A stretch of DNA of 64,000 nt, taken from positions 434,001 to 498,000 of the forward strand of contig CAKUPQ010000001.1 in assembly GCA_934675205.1 (NCBI GenBank). Reading direction: 5' to 3'. This document shows, in pieces, positions 1 through 9,521 of the stretch. This DNA is from an uncultured Flavobacteriaceae bacterium (GTDB lineage: Bacteria > Bacteroidota > Bacteroidia > Flavobacteriales > Flavobacteriaceae). Each line of letters begins with the position of its first letter. Position 1 is the first letter of the stretch. Under the pieces are notes generated by a model that had not been told where the DNA came from, did not search any database, and was given only the letters and a program-made list of their open reading frames with translations. The translations under genes were made by a program, and so were the position numbers.

Positions 1-801
1 GCTTCTCAAATGATTGAATACGGAACAAACGTAGTAGGAGGTGTAACTCCGGGTAAAGGAGGAACAACCCATTTGGACAGACCTGTTTTCAACACTATAA
101 AAGATGCTGTTGAACAAGTAGGAGCCGATACAAGTATTATTTTCGTTCCACCTGCATTTGCGGCTGATGCTATTATGGAGGCAGCTGATGCGGGAATCAA
201 AGTTATCATCACTATTACGGAAGGAATTCCGGTAGCAGATATGATTAAAGCATATAACTACGTACAAGGAAGAGATTGCAGACTGATCGGACCAAACTGT
301 CCGGGAGTAATCACAGCAGACGAAGCAAAAGTGGGAATTATGCCCGGATTTGTTTTCAAAAAAGGAAGTGTAGGAATCGTTTCTAAATCGGGAACTTTGA
401 CCTATGAGGCAGCTGACCAAGTGGTAAAACAAGGATTGGGAATCACAACAGCTATCGGAATCGGAGGAGACCCGATTATCGGAACAACAACCAAAGAAGC
501 TGTTGAATTGCTGATGAACGACCCTGAAACCAAATGTATCGTAATGATTGGAGAAATCGGAGGTCAGTTAGAGGCAGATGCAGCAAAATGGATTAAGGCA
601 GACGGAAACCGCAAGCCTGTTGTAGGATTCATTGCGGGTGAAACCGCTCCGAAAGGTCGTACAATGGGACACGCAGGAGCTATCGTTGGAGGAGCTGACG
701 ATACAGCCGAAGCCAAAAAACGTATTATGAGAGAAAACGGAATTCACGTTGTGGACTCTCCTGCCGAAATCGGTAAAAAAGTAAAAGAAGTTTTAGGATA
801 A
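1..801 (+). CDS. sucD: Succinyl-CoA synthetase (ADP/GDP-forming) alpha subunit, 5' end missing
   Basis: This is the alpha subunit of the TCA-cycle enzyme that converts succinyl-CoA to succinate with substrate-level phosphorylation. The frame is open from base 1 (A-S-Q before the first visible Met), and the family normally has about 25 more N-terminal residues including the start of the CoA-binding Rossmann fold, so the gene begins upstream of the window. Visible hallmarks are the glycine-rich GGVTPGKGG segment, IGPNCPG, and the phosphohistidine motif GHAGAIVGG near the C-terminus. The first ATG at base 10 is internal. The beta subunit gene sucC is not adjacent; it lies 31 kb away on the other strand. 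Confidence 0.96.
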   Translation, partial: ASQMIEYGTNVVGGVTPGKGGTTHLDRPVFNTIKDAVEQVGADTSIIFVPPAFAADAIMEAADAGIKVIITITEGIPVADMIKAYNYVQGRDCRLIGPNCPGVITADEAKVGIMPGFVFKKGSVGIVSKSGTLTYEAADQVVKQGLGITTAIGIGGDPIIGTTTKEAVELLMNDPETKCIVMIGEIGGQLEADAAKWIKADGNRKPVVGFIAGETAPKGRTMGHAGAIVGGADDTAEAKKRIMRENGIHVVDSPAEIGKKVKEVLG

Positions 802-820
802 TTTCTTTTTGGGATAAAAA

Positions 821-853
821 AGTCTTTCTAAATTAATTGAAAGGCTTTTTTTA
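821..853 (+). terminator. Rho-independent terminator of sucD
   Basis: An 8-bp stem (821-828 with 839-846, one G-T pair) is followed by a run of T, 20 bases after the sucD stop. Confidence 0.75.
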
Positions 854-861
854 TATATTTG
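854..861 (+). promoter_or_regulatory. Candidate -7 box for the LRR protein gene
   Basis: TATATTTG matches the Bacteroidota -7 consensus TAnnTTTG and lies 19 bases before the ATG at 881. A TTG at 837-839 is closer than the usual 17-23 bases, so only the -7 element is well supported. Confidence 0.5.
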
Positions 862-880
862 AAAATCAAATTATTAATTT

Positions 881-3112
881 ATGAAAAAACTTTACTTTCT
901 TTTCGTTTTAGCTTTCGGAATAAACGCTTATACACAGAATGTTACGATTCCTGATACAGTTTTTAAGGCAAAGCTGTTAGAAGCAAGCACAAGCAATAGT
1001 ATTGCAAAAAATGCGGCAGGACAAAATATGAAAATTGATACCAATAATGACGGACAAATTCAAGTGAGCGAAGCATTAGCAGTTTATCAGTTGAACATTG
1101 TCTATTCGGGAAGTGGAATTCAATTTACAGATTTAACCGGAATTGAAAGCTTTACAAATTTAACGATTCTAAATTGTACAAATCATAGTTTGACAACATT
1201 AGATTTAACAAATAATACAAACTTAACTGAAGTTCGTGTTTATAATAATGAGTTAATCAGTTTAGATGTTAGCACCTGTTTAGGTTTGACATATTTATGG
1301 TGTGGTATGAATCAATTGCCGGTATTGGATGTAAGTAATAATGTGAATTTGGAAAATTTTAGCTGTCACGACAACCAGCTTACGAGTTTAGATGTAAGTA
1401 ATAATTTGAATTTAAGGTCATTAATTTGTGGGATTAACCCAATATCAAGTATAGACGTTTCTAATAATTTGTTGTTAGATACTTTTTCATGTGCGGATAG
1501 TTTAGTTTCAGAAATAGACATAAGTAATAATTGGAGAATTACTGATTTCAGATGTCAGGAAAATCCAAATCTTACCCGATTGAATATTAAAAATAATGAA
1601 AGATATAGTTACTGGAGTGACTTAAATTTTAGTGATTGTCCAAATCTGGAATATATTTGTTGTGATGAGGCTAATTTACAATTGGTACAACAAAAAATAG
1701 ACGATTACGGTTATACTTGTAATGCAAATACTTACTGCTCATTTGAACCAAGTGGTTATATAGTATATGGGGTCGCAAAGTTTGATACCGATAATAATGG
1801 CTGTGATGTTTCAGATGTACAGTATCCTAATTTAAAATTCAGAATTACCACAACGAGTGATAATGTACTTCTGGGAACATTTATTACTACCGAAACAGGT
1901 AATTATTCTATCACGCTGCCATCAGGAAATTACATCATCAAACCGGTACTTGAAAACCCTGATTATTTTAATGTTTCGCCTATTTCTACAAATGTCAATT
2001 TTTCTAATAATTCAACGGGGCCGTTTGAAAAAAATTTTTGTGTTACAGCAAACGGTATCCATAATGATTTAGATATAGTGATTGTTCCGGTAAATAGAGC
2101 CAGACCGGGCTTTGATGCTATATATAAAATCATCTATAGAAATAAAGGAAACCAAGTTGCAAATGGTTCTTTGAGCTTTGATTTTAATGATGATATTATG
2201 GATTTGATTTCTGTAAGTCCTGCTAATGATGGTTCATTAACAAATAGTTTAACGTGGAATTTCAGTAATCTGAATCCATTTGAAACCAGAGAAATTGATT
2301 TAACATTCAATATCAATTCGCCAACAGAAACTCCCGCTGTAAATGCCGGAAACATTTTAACCTATACGGCAACAATTAGCACACCAACAACTGACGAAAC
2401 GCCAAACGACAATATATTTACCCTGTATCAAACGGTTGTCAATTCTTTCGACCCGAATGACAAAACTTGTCTTGAAGGAGATACGATTGTCCCTGAAATG
2501 GTAGGTGAACATGTACATTATCTAATTCGATTTGAAAATACAGGAACTTATCCGGCAGAAAATATTGTAGTAAGAGATGTGATAGATGCTACAAAATTTG
2601 ATATAACAACACTTGTTGCTTTGGGCGGAAGTCATGATTATGTAACCCGTGTGATTGGTGGTGACAAAGTAGAATTTATTTTTGAAAACATCAATCTTCC
2701 TTTTGACGATGCCAACAATGATGGTTATATTATCTTTAAAATCAAAACAAAATCTACGCTTGTAATTGGCGATACGTTTACTAATGAAGCAAATATTTAC
2801 TTTGACTATAATTTTCCTATCTTAACAAACCTTGCAGAAACAACAATAGCGGAACTAAGTACTCAAGATTTTGATTATAACAATGATTTATTGACAATAT
2901 ATCCTAATCCCGTTAAAGATTTTCTACAAATAAAAACAAATAGCGGAACAATAGTGAAATCTATTTCGGTTTATAATTCTCTGGGACAGATTATGATGAC
3001 CAAAATTGGAGATAACAAATTAATAGATTTATCGAGTTTAAAATCGGGTATGTATTTTATGAAAATCTCCACAGATAATGGGGTGATAGGTTCTAAGTTT
3101 TTAAAGAAATAA
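881..3112 (+). CDS. Secreted leucine-rich-repeat protein with type IX secretion sorting domain
   Basis: A 743-residue secreted protein. An N-terminal signal peptide (MKKLYFLFVLAFG, cleavage near TQ) is followed by a leader and then, at roughly residues 95-240, an array of 20-22-residue LRRs of the LxxLDVSNNxxL type, resembling internalin-like repeats, with regular Cys or Trp positions between strands (LWCG, FSCH, LICG, FSCA). Residues 290-370 look like an SdrD/CNA-B-like beta-sandwich (VYGVAKFDTDNNGC). Residues 380-660 hold DUF11-like repeats seen in flavobacterial adhesins (SFDPNDK, YLIRFENTGTYPAENIVV). The last 75 residues form a type A sorting domain (IYPNPVKDFL, SLKSGMYFMKI, ending in KK), which directs export through the type IX system. 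The ligand is unknown; a role in adhesion or binding is inferred from the architecture. Confidence 0.88.
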   Translation: MKKLYFLFVLAFGINAYTQNVTIPDTVFKAKLLEASTSNSIAKNAAGQNMKIDTNNDGQIQVSEALAVYQLNIVYSGSGIQFTDLTGIESFTNLTILNCTNHSLTTLDLTNNTNLTEVRVYNNELISLDVSTCLGLTYLWCGMNQLPVLDVSNNVNLENFSCHDNQLTSLDVSNNLNLRSLICGINPISSIDVSNNLLLDTFSCADSLVSEIDISNNWRITDFRCQENPNLTRLNIKNNERYSYWSDLNFSDCPNLEYICCDEANLQLVQQKIDDYGYTCNANTYCSFEPSGYIVYGVAKFDTDNNGCDVSDVQYPNLKFRITTTSDNVLLGTFITTETGNYSITLPSGNYIIKPVLENPDYFNVSPISTNVNFSNNSTGPFEKNFCVTANGIHNDLDIVIVPVNRARPGFDAIYKIIYRNKGNQVANGSLSFDFNDDIMDLISVSPANDGSLTNSLTWNFSNLNPFETREIDLTFNINSPTETPAVNAGNILTYTATISTPTTDETPNDNIFTLYQTVVNSFDPNDKTCLEGDTIVPEMVGEHVHYLIRFENTGTYPAENIVVRDVIDATKFDITTLVALGGSHDYVTRVIGGDKVEFIFENINLPFDDANNDGYIIFKIKTKSTLVIGDTFTNEANIYFDYNFPILTNLAETTIAELSTQDFDYNNDLLTIYPNPVKDFLQIKTNSGTIVKSISVYNSLGQIMMTKIGDNKLIDLSSLKSGMYFMKISTDNGVIGSKFLKK

Positions 3113-3149
3113 ATTTTTATAATATCTAAAAAACCTAAATTTGGTTATT

Positions 3150-3176
3150 AAAACCCTGCCGACATAGCGGGGTTTT
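3150..3176. terminator. Bidirectional terminator between LRR gene and tolC-like gene
   Basis: A 10-bp stem (3150-3159 with 3167-3176, one mismatch) has A-runs on one side and T-runs on the other. It sits between convergent genes and can serve both. Confidence 0.75.
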
Positions 3177-3220
3177 ATTTCTTCTATTTTCTATTTCCCT
3201 GTCAGCAAGGCAAGTATTAT

Positions 3221-4573
3221 CTATCTCTGATAAATCGGAATACCAAAGTAAAACTCTAATATTTTCGTTCTGAACAGGTAATCGTACTTCGTACGAAGTA
3301 AATCCGATTGGGTGTTTACCAAAAGTGTTTGAGATTGGTTGTAATCAAAAGCCGTTGCCATTCCGTTTTCGTAGCGTTCTGTTACGTAACGGAAAGCCTC
3401 CTCACGTGCTTTGAGCATTTCTTCGGTTGCGAGATAGGTTTCCATTGCTCCTTTTGCATCGGAATAAGCCGTATAGACATTTCTTTCCAAATCTAATTCT
3501 GTTTGCTCTAAAGCCAATCTTGTTTTGTCTAAATTGATTTTCGTTCTCGTTACATTATTTCTTGTTGAAAATCCGTTGAAAATCGGGATATTCAACTGCA
3601 ATCCGAAACTATGTCCTTTATACAAATCAAATTGGTCAAGGAAAGACGGAGGATTCATTTCCCCTCCCATTCCATCAGGAATTTTTGCATACGAAACACG
3701 AGAACTGAAACTATAATATCCCGTTAAAGACGGAAGATAAGCTCCTTTTGCAATATCAATATCTTTTTCGGCTAATTCTACATTATTTTCCGCAATTTTT
3801 AGTTCGGTTCTTTCCTGTTTAGCTTTGTTATAAATAGATTCGGGGGTTTGAAAAAATATTTCATTAAGCTCGAAATCATATTCTACATCAGCAATGTCAA
3901 ATTCTTTGAAATCTTCTAATTGAAGCAATTGAGCTAAACTCATTTTTGAAACCAACAAAGCATATTCTTCTTGAATAATTCGTTGTTTATCGGTTGCGAT
4001 GGTTGCTTTCATATCGAATAAATCCCCACTCGGAATCATTCCTGCATCAACCAAAGCCTCCGAACGAACGAGTTGCAGACTATCTGCCTGAAACTGCTGT
4101 TTCTGAACTTTAATGTTTTCCTTATTGAACAAAACCTGTAAATACGCATTTACAACATTCAAAGCGACATCTTCTTCCATTTTCAGATGTTGATACTGTG
4201 AAGAAATAAGAGCTAATTTCGATTTTCTGTATCGGTTTTGATGTTGTAATCCTCTGAAAATATCAATTCCTGCAGAAGCTCCCAATGATGTAAATTGGGT
4301 AGTCTGATTTTCCAAAATACCTGTGGTAATGTTTGTATTCAAACCGATGTTCCACGAATGAGAAGCATTGGCATTTACTCCCGGAAGAAAATTTCCGAAA
4401 GCATCTTTTTTATCGATTTCAGCCAATTTGTTGTCCAACTCGATTTGCTTAATCGAAACATTATTTTCGATTGCATGGCTTACACATTCTTCCAATGTCC
4501 ATTTCTTTTGGGAAAAAGCACTTATCCCTATAAAGAGGCAAGTTGATAAAATTAGTTTTGATGCTATTTTCAT
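3221..4573 (-). CDS. TolC-family outer-membrane efflux protein
   Basis: A 450-residue outer-membrane channel of the OEP/TolC family, the last gene of the exporter operon. It has a signal peptide ending SAFSQ, an N-terminal WTLEECVSHAIENN segment typical of the family's first helix, and two repeated long alpha-helical halves, as expected for the trimeric alpha-barrel tunnel. The gene follows the adaptor gene by 88 bp of repeat-rich spacer. By family knowledge it joins the periplasmic adaptor and the inner-membrane MacB-like permeases into a channel crossing the periplasm. The substrate cannot be read from the sequence. Confidence 0.92.
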   Translation of the reverse strand: MKIASKLILSTCLFIGISAFSQKKWTLEECVSHAIENNVSIKQIELDNKLAEIDKKDAFGNFLPGVNANASHSWNIGLNTNITTGILENQTTQFTSLGASAGIDIFRGLQHQNRYRKSKLALISSQYQHLKMEEDVALNVVNAYLQVLFNKENIKVQKQQFQADSLQLVRSEALVDAGMIPSGDLFDMKATIATDKQRIIQEEYALLVSKMSLAQLLQLEDFKEFDIADVEYDFELNEIFFQTPESIYNKAKQERTELKIAENNVELAEKDIDIAKGAYLPSLTGYYSFSSRVSYAKIPDGMGGEMNPPSFLDQFDLYKGHSFGLQLNIPIFNGFSTRNNVTRTKINLDKTRLALEQTELDLERNVYTAYSDAKGAMETYLATEEMLKAREEAFRYVTERYENGMATAFDYNQSQTLLVNTQSDLLRTKYDYLFRTKILEFYFGIPIYQR

Positions 4574-4582
4574 ATTTTGTTG

Positions 4583-4622
4583 TTTAACCGTTTAACCGTT
4601 TAACTATTTAATCGTTTAACCG
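4583..4622. repeat. Five tandem 8-bp repeats in an operon spacer
   Basis: Five consecutive octamers of the form TTTAACCG (variants TTTAACTA and TTTAATCG) fill the spacer between the adaptor and tolC-like genes. They are followed, to about 4660, by looser repeats around CAACGATT. It could be slippage-generated filler. Confidence 0.8.
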
Positions 4623-4661
4623 AATCTGACGATTCAACGATTACACAAATCAACGATTCAA

Positions 4662-5759
4662 CTATTTTTTAACCTGATTCCAAACTTTAACCTTGTCGTC
4701 TTTGGTAATTCCGCTTTTGATTTCAACGTAAATACCGTCACTTACTCCAAGCTCTACATCTTTACGTTCAAACTTTTGTTCTCCGACTTCGACTTCCACA
4801 AACGATTTTTTTGTTTTTTCGTCATATTGCACCAATCCCTCTTTCAGAGCCAAAACATCATCAGCTTTAGCCAGAATAATCGAAGCATTTGCACTCAATC
4901 CCGAACGGATAAAAGTCGAATCTTTGTTTACTAAAGTTCCTTTAATCGGGAACTGCATTGCTCCGTTTTCGTTTACTCCTTTGGGTGCAATATAATCGAG
5001 AACTGCATCAAATTTTTTGTTTTCGATAGCTCCGATTGTAATTTCCAAAGGAAGATTCAACTTGACTTTTCCTACTTCCGATTCGTCTAATTTCCCCTCA
5101 AAAATCATATTGCTCACATCAGCCAAACTTGCAATAGTTGTTCCTTCGTTAAAGTTATTTGCTTCAATTACCTGATTTCCTTTTTTAACAGGAACATCGA
5201 GCACCATTCCCGAAACCGTAGAACGGATAAGAGTTTGAGCAATATTCGACATTCCGCTTGTTGTTCCTGTTCGGATAATTTCGGCACTCTGAACGGTAGC
5301 ATTATACGATTGTTGAGCCTGTTTGAAAGCAGTTTCGGCTGCATCGAAATCATTGGCAGAAATAACTCCTTTTTCAAAAAGCGACTTTTGTCTTTCATAG
5401 ACTTTTTTCTGATTATCCAAGTCAATTTTAGCTGACTGAATCTGATTCGTTGCAGAATTTAAGCTCGAAACATTCGGAACTACCCGAATCTTTGCTATCA
5501 AATCTCCCGACTTGATATAATCTCCTGCTTCAACATACACTTCATCAATAATTCCCGACATATTCGGTTTGATAAAAATTTCTTCTTTCGGATTGATGTT
5601 TCCCGTAGCAACCGTACTCTTGGAAATCGAACGGATTTCTGCCTGTTCGGTTTCGTATTTTACAGGTGGTTGTGCATTTTTCTTCCAAAAGAAAAACAAA
5701 ACCCCTACAAAAGCTATTGCAAGAAAAACTAAAACTGAAATTGTACACCCTTTTTTCAT
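4662..5759 (-). CDS. Periplasmic adaptor (membrane fusion protein) of MacA/HlyD type
   Basis: A 365-residue adaptor with one N-terminal membrane helix (CTISVLVFLAIAFVGVLFFFW). It then has a first lipoyl half-motif (GIIDEVYVEAGDYIKSGDLIAKI), a coiled-coil hairpin at about residues 105-165, a second lipoyl half (STVSGMVLDVPVKKGNQV) and beta-barrel and membrane-proximal domains. This is the usual RND/MacA order. It links the MacB-like permeases to the TolC-like channel encoded on either side. The start at MKKGC is the only Met before the membrane helix. Confidence 0.92.
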   Translation of the reverse strand: MKKGCTISVLVFLAIAFVGVLFFFWKKNAQPPVKYETEQAEIRSISKSTVATGNINPKEEIFIKPNMSGIIDEVYVEAGDYIKSGDLIAKIRVVPNVSSLNSATNQIQSAKIDLDNQKKVYERQKSLFEKGVISANDFDAAETAFKQAQQSYNATVQSAEIIRTGTTSGMSNIAQTLIRSTVSGMVLDVPVKKGNQVIEANNFNEGTTIASLADVSNMIFEGKLDESEVGKVKLNLPLEITIGAIENKKFDAVLDYIAPKGVNENGAMQFPIKGTLVNKDSTFIRSGLSANASIILAKADDVLALKEGLVQYDEKTKKSFVEVEVGEQKFERKDVELGVSDGIYVEIKSGITKDDKVKVWNQVKK

Positions 5760-5871
5760 ATTTTTATTGTTTTATTTTTAGTTTAATCGTTTGTTTACCA
5801 ATGCGTTGCATTGGGTTATGTATATATTTTCCTTTCAGGGAAAAGCTGTTATTTATTTTCCGTTCTCCCTG

Positions 5872-5887
5872 CCTGTCGGCAGACAGG
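5872..5887. repeat. Short hairpin repeat in operon spacer
   Basis: CCTGTC-GGCA-GACAGG is an imperfect palindrome of the kind commonly scattered in flavobacterial intergenic DNA. It lies between the second permease and the adaptor gene and could act as an mRNA hairpin. Confidence 0.6.
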
Positions 5888-5897
5888 TATTCTCTAA

Positions 5898-7166
5898 TTA
5901 CTCCGTTCTCAAAGCGTCTATCGGTTTGACACTGATTGCTGTTTGAGCCGGAATAAATCCTGCTATTAGTCCTGAAAAAACTAAAATCAACAAGGCAGTT
6001 ACCACCACTCCCAGACTTACACTCGGGTTTACAATCGGAATTTCGTTGGCATTTGGGGCATTTTCCAACCCCATATTTATCAGCCAAAGCACAAAACCTG
6101 CGAATATAATTCCTGCCATTCCCGAAATAAGCGACAATACAACCGATTCTGTTAAAATCTGTATTCGAATATTCCAAGGTGTTGCTCCCAAAGCCCTTCG
6201 GATTCCGATTTCCTGTGTTCGTTCTTTGACTACAATCAACATAATATTTACGATTCCGATTACTCCCGAAAGCAATATCAATCCTCCTACCAAATACGAA
6301 ACCGCTCCAAGAATCCAAAACAATCCGTTTATTTTTTTAAACTCCTGATACAAATCGAAATGTCCGATAGCTCTGTCATCAGTCGGGTCAATCGTATGTC
6401 TGTTTTTTAGCAAAGCGAAAATATCTTCTTTTAAATCCGTAATCGGTTTGTTGTCTTGAGCAGTAATAGTCAGCCAACCGACAATATCTCCGTAATTAAA
6501 TGCCTGTTGGAACGTTGTAAACGGAATAAAAAGTTGTTTTTGACCCTCTTCTGCATCGCCTCCCAAATTACCTTTGTTTTTATACACTCCCACAACCATA
6601 AAATTCACTCCCTGAACTTTGATGTACGAACCCAAAACTTCTTCTCCCGAATCGTACAATTCACGTATGACTCCCTCTCCGATAACGGCAACTTTTCGGT
6701 TGTTTTCAATATCTCCGTAATTGATGAATCGTCCTTGCAGTATATCCATCGGTTGTTGTAAGATAAACTCGGGATAATCTCCATATACGTTGTAAGCTCC
6801 CGTTTGTGTTCCTCTTACCACATTGTTACTTCCTCTGAACCCTCCAAGCTGGTTTCTCGGAGAAACATACAGCAATCCGTCAATTTCTCTTTTTATGGCA
6901 TCTACATCTCCGTTCTTGAAGTTGTAATATCTTCCTTGAGGCAATCCTTTGTACGGTTTTGAGGTGTTTTGCGACCACATAAACATCGTGTTGGTGGACA
7001 ATCCTCCCATTTGCCTTTTGATTCCGTTTTGCAATCCCTGACTTGCAGCAAGAAGAATTACCAAAACAGTAATTCCCCAAAACACTCCGAAAGCTGTAAT
7101 TACCGTTCGGAACGGATTGGCAGAAAGTGCCTCAATTATTTCACTCCATTTATCTTTACTAAACAT
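5898..7166 (-). CDS. MacB/FtsX-family ABC transporter permease (second of two)
   Basis: A 422-residue permease without an ATPase domain. It has an N-terminal helix preceded by WSEIIEALSANPFRTVITAFGVFWGI, a large periplasmic MacB_PCD domain (about residues 50-245), and three C-terminal membrane helices of the FtsX domain containing VKERTQEIGIRRALGATPWNI, a conserved coupling region. It is paralogous to the upstream permease at 7211-8455, so the two probably form a heterodimer on the single ATPase. Whether it exports a peptide, lipid or drug is unknown. Confidence 0.92.
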   Translation of the reverse strand: MFSKDKWSEIIEALSANPFRTVITAFGVFWGITVLVILLAASQGLQNGIKRQMGGLSTNTMFMWSQNTSKPYKGLPQGRYYNFKNGDVDAIKREIDGLLYVSPRNQLGGFRGSNNVVRGTQTGAYNVYGDYPEFILQQPMDILQGRFINYGDIENNRKVAVIGEGVIRELYDSGEEVLGSYIKVQGVNFMVVGVYKNKGNLGGDAEEGQKQLFIPFTTFQQAFNYGDIVGWLTITAQDNKPITDLKEDIFALLKNRHTIDPTDDRAIGHFDLYQEFKKINGLFWILGAVSYLVGGLILLSGVIGIVNIMLIVVKERTQEIGIRRALGATPWNIRIQILTESVVLSLISGMAGIIFAGFVLWLINMGLENAPNANEIPIVNPSVSLGVVVTALLILVFSGLIAGFIPAQTAISVKPIDALRTE

Positions 7167-7210
7167 AATCTATTATCAGTTTCCTCCTACGGAGGAAATA
7201 AATTTTCTTC

Positions 7211-8455
7211 TTACTCTCCTCTTAATGCTACAATAGGTCTGATTTTAGCGGCTCTGTATGCAGGGATAAATCCTGCTAAGGCTCCTGTTACAACCAAAAG
7301 AACCAAAGTCGAAACCGCTACGTTAAAATCTACTTCGGGACGGGTAAAAAAGTCCATTTCTATAAAAGGAGCTATTAATTCCCAAAAAATAAGTCCGACC
7401 AATAATCCCGAAAAACCTGAAACCAATGTAATAAAAATTGCCTCCTGCAATATCATCGTGATTATCGAAAAAGGACTTGCTCCGAGAGCTTTTCGGATTC
7501 CGATTTCTTTAGTTCGTTCTTTTACGATAATCAGCATAATGTTTCCGACTCCCACAACTCCCGCAATAATGGTACAAATCCCGACAAACCAAAAGAAACC
7601 TTGAACTCCCCCCGTTATCATATAAATATTTTTGGCATCTTCCAAAGAGTTGTTGATGCTTAAAGCTCCGTCATCATCAGGTGCAATGGTATGTCTTGTT
7701 TTGAAAAGTGTTTCCAATTTATGGGTGAACTCTTTTGATTCTTCTACAGCTTGATCAAAATTACTGCCTTTGTTCAACGTAAAAGCCATACTTCGTATCT
7801 TATCCCCTGCACTATACGCCTTTTGGGCAGTCGTAATCGGGATAAAAACACGACTTTCTTCCCGTTCCCCTCCCGGGTCAGAATAAACTCCTACAACTTT
7901 GTAAATCGCTCCCGAAATATTCAGCTCTTTTCCTAAAGATTCTTCGCCTTTGAACAAATCATTTTCTACCTTTTGCCCGATAATGACATTTTTTTCATAA
8001 TTGTTAATGTCGTTATGGTTTATAAACCGTCCTTTGGCAATAGACTGATTTTCAATAAACTGATAATCGGGGTGTACTCCTTGAATACTGTATGACCCTG
8101 TTTCTTTTCCGTAAACGATATTTCCGCTCCAAACCGAATAAACAGCCGATTTGTATTCGATATAATCTTTAAAAAGAGTGGTTGCCAATTCGTAATCCTG
8201 ATTTCTGAACTGAATTCTTCTTCCTACTCCCAATCCGTTATATTCTTTTTTGGTAACTCCTGCCCATACCGAAATTCGATTTGTTGCATCTTGCTCGAAC
8301 TGCTTTTGGATTCCGTTCTGAATTCCGTTTCCTGCTCCGAGCAATATTACCAAAATAAAGATTCCTGATGCCACAGAAACTCCTGTCAAAAACGTACGTA
8401 ACTTGTTTTTTGACAATCCTTCAAATATTTCGTGCCATCTTTCGATACTAAACAT
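7211..8455 (-). CDS. MacB/FtsX-family ABC transporter permease (first of two)
   Basis: A 414-residue permease with the same order as its neighbour: N-terminal helix (LSKNKLRTFLTGVSVASGIFILVILL), periplasmic MacB_PCD domain, then FtsX helices with VKERTKEIGIRKALGASPFSI. Its start overlaps the end of the ATPase gene by 8 bp, indicating translational coupling. In MacB of enterobacteria the ATPase and permease are one protein and form a homodimer; here they are split and two different permeases are encoded. Confidence 0.92.
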   Translation of the reverse strand: MFSIERWHEIFEGLSKNKLRTFLTGVSVASGIFILVILLGAGNGIQNGIQKQFEQDATNRISVWAGVTKKEYNGLGVGRRIQFRNQDYELATTLFKDYIEYKSAVYSVWSGNIVYGKETGSYSIQGVHPDYQFIENQSIAKGRFINHNDINNYEKNVIIGQKVENDLFKGEESLGKELNISGAIYKVVGVYSDPGGEREESRVFIPITTAQKAYSAGDKIRSMAFTLNKGSNFDQAVEESKEFTHKLETLFKTRHTIAPDDDGALSINNSLEDAKNIYMITGGVQGFFWFVGICTIIAGVVGVGNIMLIIVKERTKEIGIRKALGASPFSIITMILQEAIFITLVSGFSGLLVGLIFWELIAPFIEMDFFTRPEVDFNVAVSTLVLLVVTGALAGFIPAYRAAKIRPIVALRGE

Positions 8456-9149
8456 ACTGCGAAGCTCTTACTTGATTTACTAATTTATCAGATTCAATTT
8501 GTCCGTCCTTTAAAAAAACGATACGCTTTGTCATATCTGCAATATCGGGTTCGTGAGTTACGATAAGCACCGTTTTTCCTTCATCATTGATTTGTTGGAT
8601 AAGCTCCATCACCTCATACGAAGTTTTAGAATCCAACGCTCCCGTAGGTTCGTCAGCCAAAAGTACTTTTGGATTTGATGCCAAAGCTCTGGCAATAGCA
8701 ACTCTCTGTTTTTGTCCTCCCGAAAGCTCGTTCGGTAAATGTTTTGCCCAATCTGCCAAACCTACTTTTTCGAGGTAAAACATCGAGCGTTCCATTCTTT
8801 CTTTTCGTCCCATTCCCTGATAATACAACGGGAGAGCGACATTATCCAAAGCGGATTTATAATTTATAAGATTAAACGACTGAAAAACAAATCCTAAAAA
8901 TTTATTCCGATACTGCGATGCAATGGTTTCGTTCAGGTTTTTGATAGGCACTCCGTCAAGTGTGTAAGTTCCTGAATCTGCCTCGTCCAAAATTCCGATG
9001 ACATTCAAAAGTGTCGATTTTCCCGAACCCGAAGCTCCCATAATAGAAACAAGCTCTCCCTCTTTTACATCAAAATTGATTCCCTTGAGAACGTGCAGGG
9101 AATTTTTTCCCATTTGATACGATTTGTGTAAGTCTTTAATTTCTATCAT
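8448..9149 (-). CDS. ABC transporter ATP-binding protein, LolD/MacB type
   Basis: A 233-residue soluble ATPase that energises the two MacB-like permeases. Walker A is GASGSGKSTLLN, followed by a Q-loop in FVFQSFNLI, the signature LSGGQKQRVAIARAL, Walker B VLLADEPTGALDS and the H-loop VTHEP. It is the first gene of the leftward operon ATPase-permease-permease-adaptor-channel, and diverges from a sensor kinase/regulator pair at 9522. Regulation by that pair is a reasonable guess from the layout only. Confidence 0.95.
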   Translation of the reverse strand: MIEIKDLHKSYQMGKNSLHVLKGINFDVKEGELVSIMGASGSGKSTLLNVIGILDEADSGTYTLDGVPIKNLNETIASQYRNKFLGFVFQSFNLINYKSALDNVALPLYYQGMGRKERMERSMFYLEKVGLADWAKHLPNELSGGQKQRVAIARALASNPKVLLADEPTGALDSKTSYEVMELIQQINDEGKTVLIVTHEPDIADMTKRIVFLKDGQIESDKLVNQVRASQYV

Positions 9150-9521
9150 AGTGTTCTGTAAAATGTATGTTGTATAATGTATATTGTCTAAAAATCAATG
9201 TTCTGTCATAAATTGTAGCGACACGAAACAATTAACTTGATAATAGTTGTGTTTTTTTGACAATATTAAAAGAAAACTAAACCTGTTCCTGTCAAAAGAA
9301 CGTTAATTTGCTTTCTTCTGTTTCAATAAGACGCAAGAAAAAAAGTTTTGTTACAGGGAATGATGATTTTTTTTATAAAAACGGACAATTACTCATCTTT
9401 ACATAATAATTAGGGAAAACCCTGGTGTTTTTTATGCCTGACAACCATACTTTTACGGAAATTATAAAAAAAAACCTATTTTTATACAAAAAATTACAAT
9501 AATCTTAATAATCAGAAAATT
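9150..9521. other. Divergent intergenic region between exporter operon and sensor kinase
   Basis: 372 bp without a gene, expected to hold two divergent promoters. I see no perfect TAnnTTTG box on either strand; TATTTTTA at 9477-9484 is the nearest match for the kinase gene. A small AGGG-AAAA-CCCT hairpin lies near 9413. A TGTATAATGTAT motif near 9169 resembles the terminal repeats of the block at 11979-12311. Confidence 0.5.

Noticed and set aside
10..12. ATG at base 10 as the start of sucD
   Set aside because: The frame is open upstream (A-S-Q) and the family has about 25 more N-terminal residues; the gene is cut by the window edge.
5764..6318. 184-residue open frame on the minus strand
   Set aside because: Out of frame with the permease gene it overlaps; composition is unlike a protein.
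6969..7604. 211-residue open frame on the + strand
   Set aside because: Antisense to the two permease genes and spans their junction; no domain.
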